Below are positions 24,401 to 32,065 of a stretch of 64,000 nt of DNA, one piece after another. Position numbers and translations under genes: made by a program. Each line of letters begins with the position of its first letter. Position 1 is the stretch's first letter. Under the pieces are notes generated by a model. That model had not been told where the DNA came from. It saw only the letters and a program-made list of their open reading frames with translations, and made no database searches. Origin of the DNA: Mesocentrotus franciscanus (lineage: Eukaryota; Echinodermata; Echinoidea; Camarodonta; Strongylocentrotidae); NCBI GenBank assembly GCA_037976565.1, contig CP137686.1, positions 1,890,646-1,954,645 of the forward strand, read 5' to 3'.

Positions 24401-24455
24401 TCTTCTTGAGCACCGTGATAGCATAACCATCATCAGAATGATCCGATGAAGCCAT
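2329..24455 (-). CDS. HERC-like RCC1-HECT E3 ubiquitin ligase (gene 1, 20 exons)
   Basis: Proposed spliced gene of 3900 nt (1299 aa). Exons, 5' to 3': 24455-24278, 23738-23531, 21475-21399, 19585-19370, 18958-18867, 14661-14531, 14015-13001, 12615-12437, 11761-11671, 11255-11036, 10272-10121, 9569-9489, 8716-8621, 6481-6263, 6040-5933, 5303-5182, 4583-4422, 4058-3884, 2977-2875, 2603-2329. Every junction is GT/AG and phases agree throughout, ending in TAG. Residues about 1-300 are RCC1-like blades (VYSWGRNNVGQLG, LFSWGCNLHGQLG, IFVWGSNTHGQLG). Residues about 301-640 are an acidic Ser/Thr/Asp-rich linker, and about 940-1299 are a HECT domain. Order and content match small HERC proteins (HERC3-6, about 1000-1060 aa), but the linker makes this one longer. 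By family it should carry ubiquitin as a Cys thioester and pass it to substrates. The start is the first Met of exon 1; extra 5' exons cannot be excluded. Confidence 0.92.
2690..2725. repeat. (AAT)n microsatellite in the last intron of HERC-like gene 1
   Basis: About twelve tandem aat triplets between exon 19 and exon 20. Confidence 0.9.
3738..3812. repeat. Short repeat tail with atatagcgcc motif
   Basis: The ttggatttatatagcgcc stretch followed by caaggcgctgtc resembles the 3' tails of dispersed SINE/MITE families in marine animals. The tails at 28245 and 49615 have a related gcgctt motif. Only the tail is visible here. Confidence 0.35.
6095..6175 (+). repeat. tRNA-like SINE fragment
   Basis: The sequence atcatgggttcgatcctt contains a good polymerase III B box (ggttcgatcc), preceded by a weak A-box-like stretch. 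It lies in intron 14. There is no complete cloverleaf, so this is a SINE remnant rather than a tRNA gene. Confidence 0.4.
6600..6840. other. GC-richer segment in intron 13, unassigned
   Basis: A stretch of higher GC than its surroundings, open on both strands over about 60 codons. It does not fit the HERC frame or splice pattern and I recognise no domain in it. It could be a repeat fragment. Confidence 0.25.
7500..8365. repeat. Degenerate tandem array of ggggcacttatcag units
   Basis: About 25 imperfect units of 25-35 bp, each with a ggcacttatcagaggtgaaaa-like core, ending near tccccggggagcgccg. The array lies in intron 13 of the HERC-like gene. The same unit recurs around 48350-48440 and 49240-49540, so it is a dispersed family. 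Confidence 0.85.
8621..12615 (-). CDS. Exons 8-13: middle region of HERC-like gene 1
   Basis: Six exons (residues about 640-912) encode the helical stretch between linker and HECT. Recognisable pieces are LRFIFILMECPVFSNPD (exon 10), WWKFEPMSFKR and YLRVLSHLNV (exon 11), FYIQNLDRVW (exon 12) and FSWASYPFLIDLEMKTK (exon 13). In order they resemble the ECPLF, WW..L, LLKVLY, FYIPE and YPFVFDAQAKT segments of HERC3/HERC4. Exons 12 and 13 are 81 and 96 nt, both phase 0. A MITE begins 10 bp after the donor of exon 10. Confidence 0.88.
9967..10050. repeat. (TG)n-rich low-complexity tract
   Basis: Interrupted tg/tgg repeats in intron 11. Confidence 0.85.
10703..11024. mobile_element. MITE family X, copy A
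   Basis: About 320 bp bounded by caactttggaaaatccga on the left and cggttttccagaagttgtgt on the right, which are inverted relative to each other. The inner left block caggcaaatacttggaaaac recurs in copies at 20206-21379 and 51151-51566. A shared interior feature is gattttgaagataatta (gattttgaggataatta in copy C). The right end is 10 bp past the splice donor of HERC exon 10. Confidence 0.75.
12096..12360. other. Possible repeat 3' end in intron 8
   Basis: A GC-rich block (ggggaccccgaggaaggaca) is followed by T-rich sequence ending in gatcgtaaataaaacc, then a second GC-rich block. This looks like the 3' end of an inserted retroelement, but no coding part is visible. Confidence 0.3.
13001..14015 (-). 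CDS. Exon 7: long acidic linker of HERC-like gene 1
   Basis: A single 1015-nt exon encodes about 338 residues between propeller and HECT halves. It is rich in Asp, Glu, Ser and Thr (for example SSSISDAYSDDDSFLTCDED) and has no recognised fold. Bordering segments are more ordered: YAVDDFTHGIFVLDHDK at the start and a hydrophobic IFIIEQDELM at the 3' end. Vertebrate small HERCs lack an insert of this size, so it accounts for most of the extra length. The frame stays open throughout with correct splice phases on both sides, which argues that it is translated. Confidence 0.85.
14531..24455 (-). CDS. Exons 1-6: RCC1-like propeller of HERC-like gene 1
   Basis: Six exons encode about 300 residues. 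Exon 1 begins inside a first partial blade (ACGNTECVVMTTFNGRVYTC), resembling the start of HERC3/HERC4 where a CGGNHS..L..DGEVYTCG block occurs. Exons 2-5 give full blades with the pairs VCCGRHHFLALS, IACGDDHSLALT, IAAGGAHSVALS and VSCGVHHTSFLQ. Exon 6 (NGQLLVYGMGVDRC) starts a divergent last blade, closed by the beginning of exon 7. RCC1-type propellers mediate protein or nucleotide-exchange contacts in this family; no ligand can be read from the sequence. Introns 2, 3 and 5 hold several transposons, described separately. Confidence 0.9.
15005..15690. repeat. Tandem array, about 143-bp unit, four to five copies
   Basis: Copies of a unit containing gagccctgtgacctttgacc are spaced 141-143 bp apart (about 15038, 15181, 15324, 15465). 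The array ends in an acgtacgt run and then agcggaggcataaaaaag. A long open frame across it is a by-product of the repeat. It lies in intron 5 of the HERC-like gene. Confidence 0.9.
15846..15972. mobile_element. Small foldback repeat
   Basis: The left arm has cggtgttggtgttggtgttg and the right arm has ctcaacaccagcctcaacac, giving a palindrome of about 125 bp. No duplication was identified. Confidence 0.6.
16085..16990. repeat. Tandem array, about 155-bp unit, five to six copies
   Basis: Repeated blocks contain ttgacctctgtgaccc and gatcgtcttcctatggtg, then ggttcttgagatat. The array ends in tacggacg repeats, a cctccggcaccaccttcggt hairpin and ggcataaaaaa. It is related to the array at 15005-15690, which has the same kind of tail. 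Confidence 0.9.
17470..18060 (+). repeat. Dispersed repeat segment, copy 1 (paralogous to 59060-59395)
   Basis: Blocks such as gtgcaagattaat, atcaagatcgg, and tgcaaaattgcacgtgt occur in the same order here and near 59190-59345. This copy contains the MITE at 17602-17878; the other copy lacks it. It has no coding signal. Confidence 0.65.
17602..17878. mobile_element. 277-bp palindromic MITE
   Basis: The termini are gggtgtttcacaaagactaa and its imperfect complement. The arms continue inward through gatcgactttaagttggac and tggcaggccgttc, then the caccat/atggtg blocks. It is flanked by ctgg at 17598-17601 and 17879-17882. The paralogous segment near 59217 reads straight through without the element, which supports both boundaries. 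A duplication of 3-4 bp would suit a PIF/Harbinger-type MITE, but that class is a guess. Confidence 0.8.
18591..18849 (-). mobile_element. tRNA-derived SINE
   Basis: Read on the minus strand from 18849, the first 74 nt look like a tRNA. An A-box region gtcgtagtcgagtggtt is followed by a B box ggttcgatcc, and the ends ggtgtcg and tgacacc pair. A tRNA-unrelated body with ctccacacccaggtgttcga follows. The head starts 16 nt past the donor of HERC exon 5 and in the same orientation as the gene. The tRNA-like part has lost cloverleaf quality, so it is a SINE and not a functional tRNA gene. Confidence 0.75.
20206..21379. mobile_element. MITE family X, copy B, interrupted by a TTAA element
   Basis: The left end gacacaacttccaaaaaccg (from 20206) and the inner block aaggcaaatacttcgaaagc (from 20988) are contiguous in copy A but here are separated by the TTAA element at 20233-20985. 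The right end cggttttccaaagttgtgtc stops 18 bp past the donor of HERC exon 3. The right arm also contains the inverted tattcactgttttcgaaata. Confidence 0.8.
20233..20985. mobile_element. 753-bp TTAA element (piggyBac-like MITE)
   Basis: The termini ccctaataaggccggg and cccggccttattaggg are exact inverted repeats flanked by TTAA at 20229-20232 and 20986-20989. Just inside are C-runs with gccatgatgcc on the left and gccataatgcc on the right. CCCT ends with a TTAA duplication are typical of piggyBac; Kolobok also uses TTAA. No transposase is present. Confidence 0.88.
21652..23146. mobile_element. Mutator-like foldback element, 1495 bp, 9-bp target duplication
   Basis: Arms of about 500 bp (21652 to about 22170 and about 22646 to 23146) are inverted copies. 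They start gcgtcttatttttt and share accacggcgagcccagattc, the aatattcat blocks, atgctgcgcatg-type sequence and further inner blocks. The insertion is flanked by the identical 9-mer atttgggac at 21643-21651 and 23147-23155. Long terminal repeats with a 9-bp duplication fit Mutator/MULE. There is no coding capacity in the 470-bp centre. The element sits in intron 2 of the HERC-like gene. Confidence 0.88.
23455..23476. repeat. (CT)n microsatellite beside HERC exon 2
   Basis: A short ctctct tract in intron 2, about 55 bp downstream of the donor of exon 2 on the minus strand. Confidence 0.8.
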
Positions 24456-24854
24456 TGTCTTGTTTCTATGAGAGCAAAGTGGTACTAAAAGTTTTTAAAA
24501 AACCTGCGGTCGATAAACCACGCATTCAAGATCATTTATTTTTAAATGAAATCCAACATCTACTGCTAGCTCTACTAGTGTTCCTTGCTCCGCACACAAA
24601 AAGACAGCACATAGGAACAGTGACATTTCTAACATCTTTTTTAAATTATGTTGGACGACATAATAAAAGACAGAATTTTCATGAATATTAGTGCTATTTG
24701 ATAAATAAATCCAAGGGCAAAAAAAAAAAAAAAATAGAAAAGGTGTTATTTGTGTTAACTGTGTTAACTGTCCTGACACCCCGCCCCTCGATCGATTCCC
24801 ATCTTCCAGAAAATGATTAAAAACACAGGGGTAACTTAAAAAGTAGGTTGAGTT
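24456..24854 (-). promoter_or_regulatory. Upstream region of HERC-like gene 1
   Basis: These 400 bp between the first Met codon and the transposon at 24855 should hold the 5' untranslated region, the promoter, or an upstream intron. I see an A-run at about 24720-24735 but no convincing TATA box, no CpG-rich segment and no recognisable interferon-type response element. Confidence 0.35.
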
Positions 24855-25897
24855 CCGGTGGGGTCACTCCCGCAGAGGGTGACACGTATGACCGTTACCA
24901 CAAATGCACATAACCCCTTTTGCGGTCAATTTCAAGGATATTTTGTGAAATTTAACCTTTTTTAACGTCAAAACAAGGACAAAATCGTACTTTGGAATAC
25001 CCCTATTTATAAGATTGTAAGGACACTTTCGCAAATTTACCCCTATTTTACCATATTTCAAGGACAAGACTCGGCTCCGAGAATTTTTCTTCCCGTTTTT
25101 CTCTTTTCCCTTTTCCTGACCACTATTTATCAATTTCAAAGACACATGTGCACCCCTATTTTCTATATTTCGAGGAATATTTTGTCCGCGGACATTGCTT
25201 GAAATTGACCCCCTTTTCCGCGATTTTGGTAACGGTCATGCGGTCCCTATACTCTTTTCACACTTGTTTTGCTTAACCCCGTACTTTGCTTAGCCCCGTA
25301 CTATCCCTAACCCCGTACTAACTTTTTTGGCTTTTCTCACTGCAATTCGTTAGCCCCGTACTAGCCATAGCGTGAATATTCATTAATTCGCTCCACTGCG
25401 TAGTCCCGGACTATTTTTCGTTTCTGTTCTCATTCATTTTGCTTGGCACCGCAATTGCGGAGTTAGCACCACAATTGCGGGGTTAGCCTTGCTATTTTGC
25501 AGGGCCAGCTAACCCCGTACTATAGGTGGGGCTAGCCCACTTTGGTAAAAACGTGTCTGAACAGAAAGTGGAATAAGCTTAACCCCGGACTATAGGTAGG
25601 GCTAAAACCCCCTTTAACCCCACCTATAGTCCGGGGTTAAGCAAATTTTTGCCAGTGTGAAAAGAAAGTGGAATAAGCTTAACCCCGGACTATAGGTGGG
25701 GCTAAAACCCCCCCTTTAACCCCACCTATAGTACGGGGTTAAGCAACATGTTGCCAGTGTGAAAAGAAAGTGGAATAAGCTTAACCCCGGACTATAGGTG
25801 GGGCTAAGACCCCCCTTTAGCCCCACCTATAGTACGGGGTTAAGCAAAATTTTGCCAGTGTGAAAACAGTATAAGTCGCATTGAGTGACCCCACCGG
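24855..25897. mobile_element. 1043-bp inverted-repeat element with hairpin units, 9-bp duplication
   Basis: The ends ccggtggggtcactc and gagtgaccccaccgg are exact inverted repeats flanked by ggttgagtt at 24846-24854 and 25898-25906. The interior has three tandem units of about 113 bp (about 25535-25880). Each is itself a hairpin built from cttaaccccggactataggt and its complement. Length and duplication size suggest a Mutator-like non-autonomous element. It lies 400 bp upstream of the HERC-like start codon. Confidence 0.88.
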
Positions 25898-25906
25898 GGT
25901 TGAGTT

Positions 25907-26455
25907 CTGGGGAGTGGCGAAAAATAATTTGCGAGCGTTATCATTGTTATTATGCAAGTGTGGAAGAACATCAGAGAAAAAATGTTCCCTGAAAAGCATG
26001 GCTCCTTAAATGCCTCCATATTCTAAATATGACAAGTAAGAGTTTAAAAATGAGGCCCGATTTTTATGCCACATGTTTGTGTAGTTCTATATACATCTTT
26101 TTTTGTGTACAGTGCTTGTTACTTTACCAATACTGGGCCTGTGGGCCAAATTTCTTATCATGTTGATGGCTCCAGAACCTTGCAGTACACACCAATACTT
26201 ATTTGCTACGTGATCAACATTTTTGATCGATTCCACACCGTTTCTTTCACAATGCAATCGCCTGCCCAGAACTCAACTTTATTTTAAAGCGTTATAATGA
26301 CAAGCTTCCTGACTTTAAGGTTTATAATTATCAGTGTAGGTTGTCAACAAAGGAGATCGAGGGGCTGGTTGCTGGTAAATGAAGAAGAAATAATGAAACA
26401 ACCGTAGGATGAGATACCATATATACAAATTGTCGGCTACAAGAGCTAGAGTACA
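25907..26455. other. Intergenic, no feature recognised
   Basis: About 550 bp of unique-looking AT-rich sequence without a supported coding region or repeat boundary. Confidence 0.4.
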
Positions 26456-27130
26456 TGCAGAGATACGTGGTAACCCCCTCCCCACTCCGGGGTCGAAGGG
26501 ACCGCATTCGTGTTCCTAAAATCCCAAAGTCCGGCCAGAGAATTGTATTTTTTTTAAAAGGGTGTATTTGACTTTTCACCCGGAGATTTCTTTAAAAAGG
26601 GGGTGTGTTTTTTTCTTCTCTCTCTCTCTCTCTCTCTTTATATTCCCGAGAAATTTAAAAGGGTGTTTTTTTTTTTTTCTTCTCTCTCTCTCTTTGGACT
26701 CCTGAGGAATTTAAAAAGGGGGCTATAAAATATCTTGAATATCATGGATAGGGGATACATTGAGCAGTGTTCGCGAAAGGGGGGTTCAGAAATGTTGGCA
26801 ATCCTGAGATAGGGAAGTGCTTTCAAAGGGAGGGAACATGCAATCATACGCGTACCCTAAATAACACTGAGTGGGGGGGGGGCGCATTCGTGTTCCCAAA
26901 ATCTCCGGTAAAGGGGTACTTTTCGCGTGACAAAGTCCGGTCTGAGAATTGTAAAAAAAAGGGGGGTGTATTTGACTTTTCACCCGGAGATTTCTTTAAG
27001 GGGGATTCAGAAATGTTGGCAGTCCTGAGATAGTGAGAATGATAAGGGGGGGGGGTTCTTTCATGCAAAGGGAGGGAACAAGCATACGCGTACCCTAAAT
27101 AACACTCAGTGGGGGCGGGGTGGTAACAGG
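26456..27130. repeat. Imperfect direct repeats with cacccggagatttcttta units
   Basis: Blocks with cattcgtgttcc, cacccggagatttcttta and cagaaatgttggca recur two to three times over 650 bp, interspersed with G-runs and CT tracts (26620-26695). The open frames here are repeat-derived. Confidence 0.7.
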
Positions 27131-27205
27131 GATAAGTATCATGTTTAGCCGAGTAACCTGCTGCCAATGCTTATGCCACATGGATGACTGTTATCTCCAC
27201 GTCAG

Positions 27206-27374
27206 GTCCCTGTCTTATAAAGAGTTGCGATTGATCCAAATCAATCGCAAGTCCTCCAATCAATGTTATCGCAAGTTTACACTCTCCTATCTCGCATGAA
27301 GATAGTTGCGATTTATATCACTCGCAAATAAGTTGCGATTGATATTACATGAACCTCCTTATAATACAGGGCCC
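27206..27374. mobile_element. Palindromic MITE with gttgcgattgat arms
   Basis: About 170 bp with ends ggtccctgtcttataaagag and its degenerate complement, and internal repeats of gttgcgattgat/atcaatcgcaa. It belongs to the same family as the element at 63115-63273. Confidence 0.7.
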
Positions 27375-27887
27375 TAGAGTAGAATAATACAAAAACAAAA
27401 ACAATTAATTGAAATACCTGTTCTAGCTTACCTCTTATTCCCTTTCGACTCCTCTCTCCTCATCTGTAGATCGAACTTTTTGGTTAGATATGTGATCGAG
27501 CACTTAGTTAAATCACAAATGAACCCTATCATGCATCTGCATGTTGGCCTACATCCAACACAGAAACATTTACATTGCGCAATGATAACATTGCGATGTA
27601 AGGACACGTAGAGCTATTTTGCAATCAACGTTGAATGTTACCAAAGTTTGGTTACTATATGGGATTCCCAGACAGGGACTTCCCAGACTCATGTGACTTA
27701 TTAGTCTAATAATTCAGACACTTTATTATTGTTGAAGCTTCCTCGTGCATAGAGGATGATTCATGCCAGTCGACATTAGGCGCAGGTGTGGGAAATTTTA
27801 CGTCTGGCAAGCAAGGAAAGAAAAATCACTATGGTAATAATATTTAATCAATATTAATTAAAATACACAGAACAATATTGTGCACGC

Positions 27888-28185
27888 CAGGGGCGGATCC
27901 ACCCGGCGGCAAGGGAGGGGGCCTAAAAAGGGGCCCACTTCGTGCGAAATTTGAAAATCGTGCCGGTCGATTTTTCGCTCAGTGGGGGGGGGGTAGTGAG
28001 CAACAAAAAAAAAAATTTGGCACCCGAAAAAAAAAATTCCCTACGGGAAGGGTTATTTTATTTTTCCACCGCCACCCCCCCTTGGGCGCCAGGGGAGGGG
28101 ACCAACTTCTTTTTTCAAAAAGGGGTTTTACCTGTTTTTTTCTAGGGGAGGGGGCCCGGGCCCCGCCCCCCTGGATCCGCCACTG
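27888..28185. mobile_element. 298-bp hAT-like MITE, 8-bp duplication
   Basis: The ends caggggcggatcca and tggatccgccactg are inverted and flanked by the identical 8-mer gtgcacgc at 27880-27887 and 28186-28193. CAGGG-type ends with an 8-bp duplication are characteristic of hAT elements. The interior is runs of A and G/C with no transposase. Confidence 0.88.
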
Positions 28186-28318
28186 GTGCACGCAGTGTGT
28201 GCGGGCAAGCATTGAATCAATGCCCGAGTAACTAATACTAGTATATCTGTAAAGCGCGCGCTTAGACTTGTAGACATCGTAGATGTAAAAGCGGAATATT
28301 ATTATTATTATTAATACA
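28186..28318 (+). repeat. SINE 3' tail with (att)n end
   Basis: The segment gacatcgtagatgtaaaagc followed by ggaatattattattattatt is nearly the same as at 49620-49685, so it is a dispersed SINE-type tail. The hAT-like MITE inserted into it. Confidence 0.6.
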
Positions 28319-28810
28319 TGAAATGATTTTGGCAGATTCGATAGCTACCTAAATATGAGCCGGGATATTGTTCTGGGGTACTTGAGGTACTCTGAATATT
28401 TTATTGATTGTTATTTTCGAATTGTTGGGGTCTGCTACATCGTGATGTAAGCACACGTACAGCTATTTTGGAGTCAACGTAGTTACTTTACGGCACAGAT
28501 GGCGCGCGCCGCTTAAACGGGGTATCCCCACATTGACAGCGTTTACATGTTCGCCTCGTGTAAAGGCGCAGGAAACGTGCATTTTTCTATAAGGGAGTTA
28601 ACAGTTACCGACTGGACGTCTGTGACGTCATTGTGTCAGGGTCAGCTGTACACGCACTCCGGACGCAATGCGTGCGGGGAAGTTCTTACGTAAGCGATGC
28701 GAATAAAACGTGTGTAAATTCTATGGTTTTTCTCTTTTTTTGACGGTTGCTGTATTTCTGTTCGAGTTTCAAGTATTGTTTTCATTTTTTTGCGCTGAAC
28801 TTGTGAAAAT

Positions 28811-28935
28811 ATGGATGACGAATCGAAGGTGTCTATTTATGATATTAAACTTTGGAATATGCAACAATTGAAGAACTTTGTCAGAGAGAGAAACCTGCCA
28901 GTTTCACGTCGGAAAGAAGAGCTCATAGCGTTTGT
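28811..28935 (+). pseudogene. SAP-like domain, N-terminal fragment of a lost ORF
   Basis: From ATG 28811 the peptide runs MDDESKVSIYDIKLWNMQQL and continues KNFVRERNLPVSRRKEELIA. The spacing of Leu, Lys and the KxEL ending fits a SAP motif (a short DNA-binding helix pair). The frame then enters a TTCTTT minisatellite, so the apparent 207-aa product is not a real protein beyond residue 41. It probably derives from the parental transposon. Confidence 0.6.
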
Positions 28936-30180
28936 ATCGTTCTATCATTTCCTTCCTACCATTCCTTATGTTATTCTTTGTTTTTTCCTTCTATCACCTT
29001 CTCTTATGTTATTCCTTGTTTTTATTATTCTATTATTTTTTTTCATATCTTTCCTTACGCTCATCCTTCGTTTCTTCCTTCTATCACCTTCTCTTATGTT
29101 ATTCTTTGTTTTTATCATTCTATCACTTTCTCTTTCCATCTTTCCTCATGTTATTCTTTGTTTCTTCCTTCTATCACATTTTCTGTTTTGTTTTTATCGT
29201 TCTATCATTTTCTTCCTACCATTCCATATGTTATTCTTTGTTTTTCCTTCAATCACCTTCTCTTATGTTATTCATTGTTTTTGTTCTATTATTTTCTCTT
29301 CCTGTATTTCCTTATGCTATCCTTCGTTTCTTCCTTCTATTACCTTCTCTTATATTATTCTTTGTTTTTATCATTCTATCACTTTCTCTTTCTGTCTTTC
29401 CTTATGTTACTCTTTGTTTTTCCTTATTCTTTAACTTCTTACGTTATTCTTCGTTTATTATCCTATCATTTTTTTCTTTCTATCTTTCGTCATGTTATTC
29501 TTTTTTCCTTCTATCATTTTCTCTTTCTGTTTTTCTTATGTTAATCTTTGTTTTTCCATCTTTCATCTTCTCTTCATTCATTCATTCATTTTATTTTCAA
29601 TACTGGTAAAAAATACATTCAACAATATATTATACATATAAGAAAATATATAAACAATACAAAGAATATGGAGGAGCCAGCAGAGGCCATTGACCTTTCA
29701 AAGGCTGGGCTCCAATGGCCGCAGATAATTATACAAAGTAAAGAGAAAAGAAAGAGTGGGTAGTACTTTAACAAATGTGTACAGGCTAATCAAACATAAT
29801 TAAGATGAAATAAAATTCCTTCATTAGATGACGTTTATATTTTCTGAGGCAAGAGATGGGCACATTTTTATCTTTATCTTTCCATTATCTATTCTTCATC
29901 ATTTTCTCTTTCTGTCTTTCCTTATGTAATTCTTTTTTTTTTCCTTCTATCATCTCTCATGTGATTGTTTGTTGTTATCATTCTATCATTTTTTCTTTCT
30001 ATCTTTCTTCATGTTATTCTTTGTTTCTTCCTTCTATCACCTATTTCTTATGTTATTCTTTCTTTTTATCATTCAATAATTTTCTCTTTATATTTCCTTA
30101 TATTATTCTCTGTTTTTATTCTTGTACTGTAATCTCTTTCTCTCTTTCATTACTTTCCCACCACTCACAGTTTTATACAC
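28935..30180 (+). repeat. Pyrimidine-rich minisatellite in two blocks
   Basis: Degenerate units with ttatgttattctttgttttt and ccttctatcac occur at about 28935-29600 and 29870-30170. They give long but meaningless Phe/Leu/Ser-rich open frames in all three plus-strand frames. Confidence 0.9.
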
Positions 30181-30659
30181 AAGTACTCAGTCCGTTTTTG
30201 CAACTTTCTAGGAAGAAAATGTCAATCAAAGTCATAGTAATAGCTAGTAATATTATTTATTATGAACAAGGAGATGAAATAGAATGATAAGAAGAAATAT
30301 ACAGCGATATATTTTCCGAAACAAACTTGTAGTCTTGTCCGTTCGCGGGTTGAGCACGTTGATCACAGTTGGCAGAGCTATTCTATGTACGAATGACCTG
30401 ACCCCGGAAGTTAATATCGGAGATTCGCGCACTCGCAGACGTATCTGTTAACTCCCTTATTACATAGCAACGCCGAATTTATCTGCGCAACCAGAAGGGC
30501 TAACAAAACGTCAGTTGCTTTTCGAAGTTCAGTGGAGGCTAATATTATTTCTTCTCAAATATCATACTGTTTCGTCCCCAGATAATAATGCAAAATATCT
30601 AACGAGCAATTCAAGGTTAGCTGTGGGTAAAGTTCTTTCAAGCTAAAAATAGCGCATTG

Positions 30660-30795
30660 GGATTCACAAGCTGGGTGTCATGTGATTTATTAGTCTAATA
30701 ATTCAGTCCCTTTATTCTGGTTGATGCTTTGAACATCGTACGTACATAGAGAATGGTTTATGCCAGTCGACATTTAATAGGGTACGTAGGCGATG
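30660..30795 (+). repeat. Direct partial copy of 27697-27790
   Basis: Shares ttattagtctaataattcag and tatgccagtcgacatt in the same order as 27697-27775. It is a third copy of the dispersed segment that also forms the inverted arms. Confidence 0.7.
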
Positions 30796-31065
30796 ATCCA
30801 GGATTTTTTAGGGGGGGTCCAAATTTGAAATTATGCCAGCCAAATATTGGTACGTAATGGTGACCAGCAGTGGCGAAATGAACAAACATGTTTGGGGGTC
30901 GAGGGGGCGGAGCCCCCGGAAGCTCAGGGGCATTAGGCATTAAATTACCGTCAAATGAGCATCTAGGGGCCCACCTTAGGGCCCTAGGTGGGGTCCAGGG
31001 GCAGAACCCCCGAAGCTCAGGGGTATTAGGTAATTAAATTACAGTAAGATGAGCATATTTTTATA
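30796..31065. repeat. Low-copy direct repeat with agcccccggaagctcagggg units
   Basis: Two near-identical blocks (about 30905-30960 and 31000-31055) contain cccccgaagctcagggg and the following attaaattac. A similar segment is at 47780-47830. Confidence 0.6.
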
Positions 31066-31440
31066 CCTTATTTGTGACACTGGCAGGTCACTAATTTTAT
31101 TTCGGCATTTTTCCAAATATAATATAACTGAATTACAAAGAACATATAAATGTGAGGTATAATATAACATATACAAACAATAATTACTTCATGTCAAAAT
31201 GTTTTTTTGTTTTTTTACATATGTACATAAAATAACGAAACTTAATATTTCCATAACATATTATCATAAATTTGAAGTATTATCCGAACTATTTGTTGGA
31301 AAAAGTGCAGGAGACCGCAATCATTAGCGATGCTTGACGAGGAGAGCGGCCTAAAAAAAAAAAAATCTTAAGTAAAACTTAAAACGAAAAAGTGTTTAAA
31401 CATTTGTGTATGAGTTTGTGATTAGGTTGTGTTAGTGTAT

Positions 31441-31442
<2 letters not shown>

Positions 31443-31476
<34 letters not shown>
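31443..31476. repeat. (GT)n microsatellite
   Basis: About 17 uninterrupted gt units; another tg-rich tract follows at 31838-31920. Confidence 0.95.
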
Positions 31477-31479
<3 letters not shown>

Positions 31480-31482
31480 ATG

Positions 31483-31771
31483 TAAATCCTTCTTTGTGGG
31501 GACATTTGTCCGTTTCACACCCACGCTGTGGGGATATGGTTCAAAGTGGGGATATCCCCACAATGAAAAAAATCGTCTAAAATCATAAAACACAGCAAAT
31601 AATTTATGTTAGTAGCGCCCTCTAGTGACCTATCGGGTACTTTGTTTTTTGCCCATAATCAATGTGTAGGGTCAGAACGAAGTGTATAAGTGTGTACGAC
31701 ATCCCCACTTTGGACCATATCCCCACAATGTGGGTGTGGGACGGACAAATGTCCCCACAAAGAAGGATTTA
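31483..31771. mobile_element. 289-bp palindromic MITE
   Basis: The ends taaatccttctttgtgggga and tccccacaaagaaggattta are exact inverted repeats. The arms continue through catttgtccg, cacacccac and ggggatatggt. A partial third copy of the arm (gtggggacattcgtcc) follows at 31795-31825. Confidence 0.85.
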
Positions 31772-32065
31772 CAGGTACGCAAACTCCTTCATTGTGGGGA
31801 CATTCGTCCATATCCCCACTTTGGACCTTTTGTCTGTATGTGTGTGTGTGTGTGTGTGAGAAAGAGAGTGTGTGCGTGCGTGTGCGCGCGAGCGTGTGTG
31901 TTTGTATGTGTGTGTGTAACATGTGCATGTAGCTTTATGTTGTATGGTGGAGTTAAAACAAATGTAGCCTTTTCAATAAATATATCCAAGAATACGAAAT
32001 AGAAAACAAAATTTCCAAAAATGAGTTGCAATGTGACCACAATTTGAGATATCAATGATAATTGC

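Larger units (their letters stand above)
27790..28440 (+). repeat. Inverted-duplication arm 1
   Basis: Blocks attttacgtctggc, atacacagaacaat, tgattttggcaga, atattgttctggggtacttg and actctgaatatt occur here in order and again, reversed, at 34555-34795. Between the second and third blocks this arm carries a SINE tail and a hAT-like MITE that arm 2 lacks. Confidence 0.75.
28592..30457. mobile_element. 1866-bp TA-flanked element with SAP-like motif
   Basis: The ends agggagttaacag and ctgttaactccct are exact inverted repeats with TA on both sides (28590-28591, 30458-30459). The element encodes a short SAP-like N terminus on the plus strand (28811). Its body is then largely pyrimidine-rich minisatellite. 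TA duplication suggests a Tc1/mariner-type or other TA-targeting mechanism, but no catalytic domain is left. Confidence 0.7.

Noticed and set aside
28811..29609. Long overlapping open frames of 200-230 residues rich in Phe, Leu, Ser and Tyr
   Set aside because: All three plus-strand frames are open because of a TTCTTT-type minisatellite; only the first 41 residues of one frame (SAP-like) look protein-derived.
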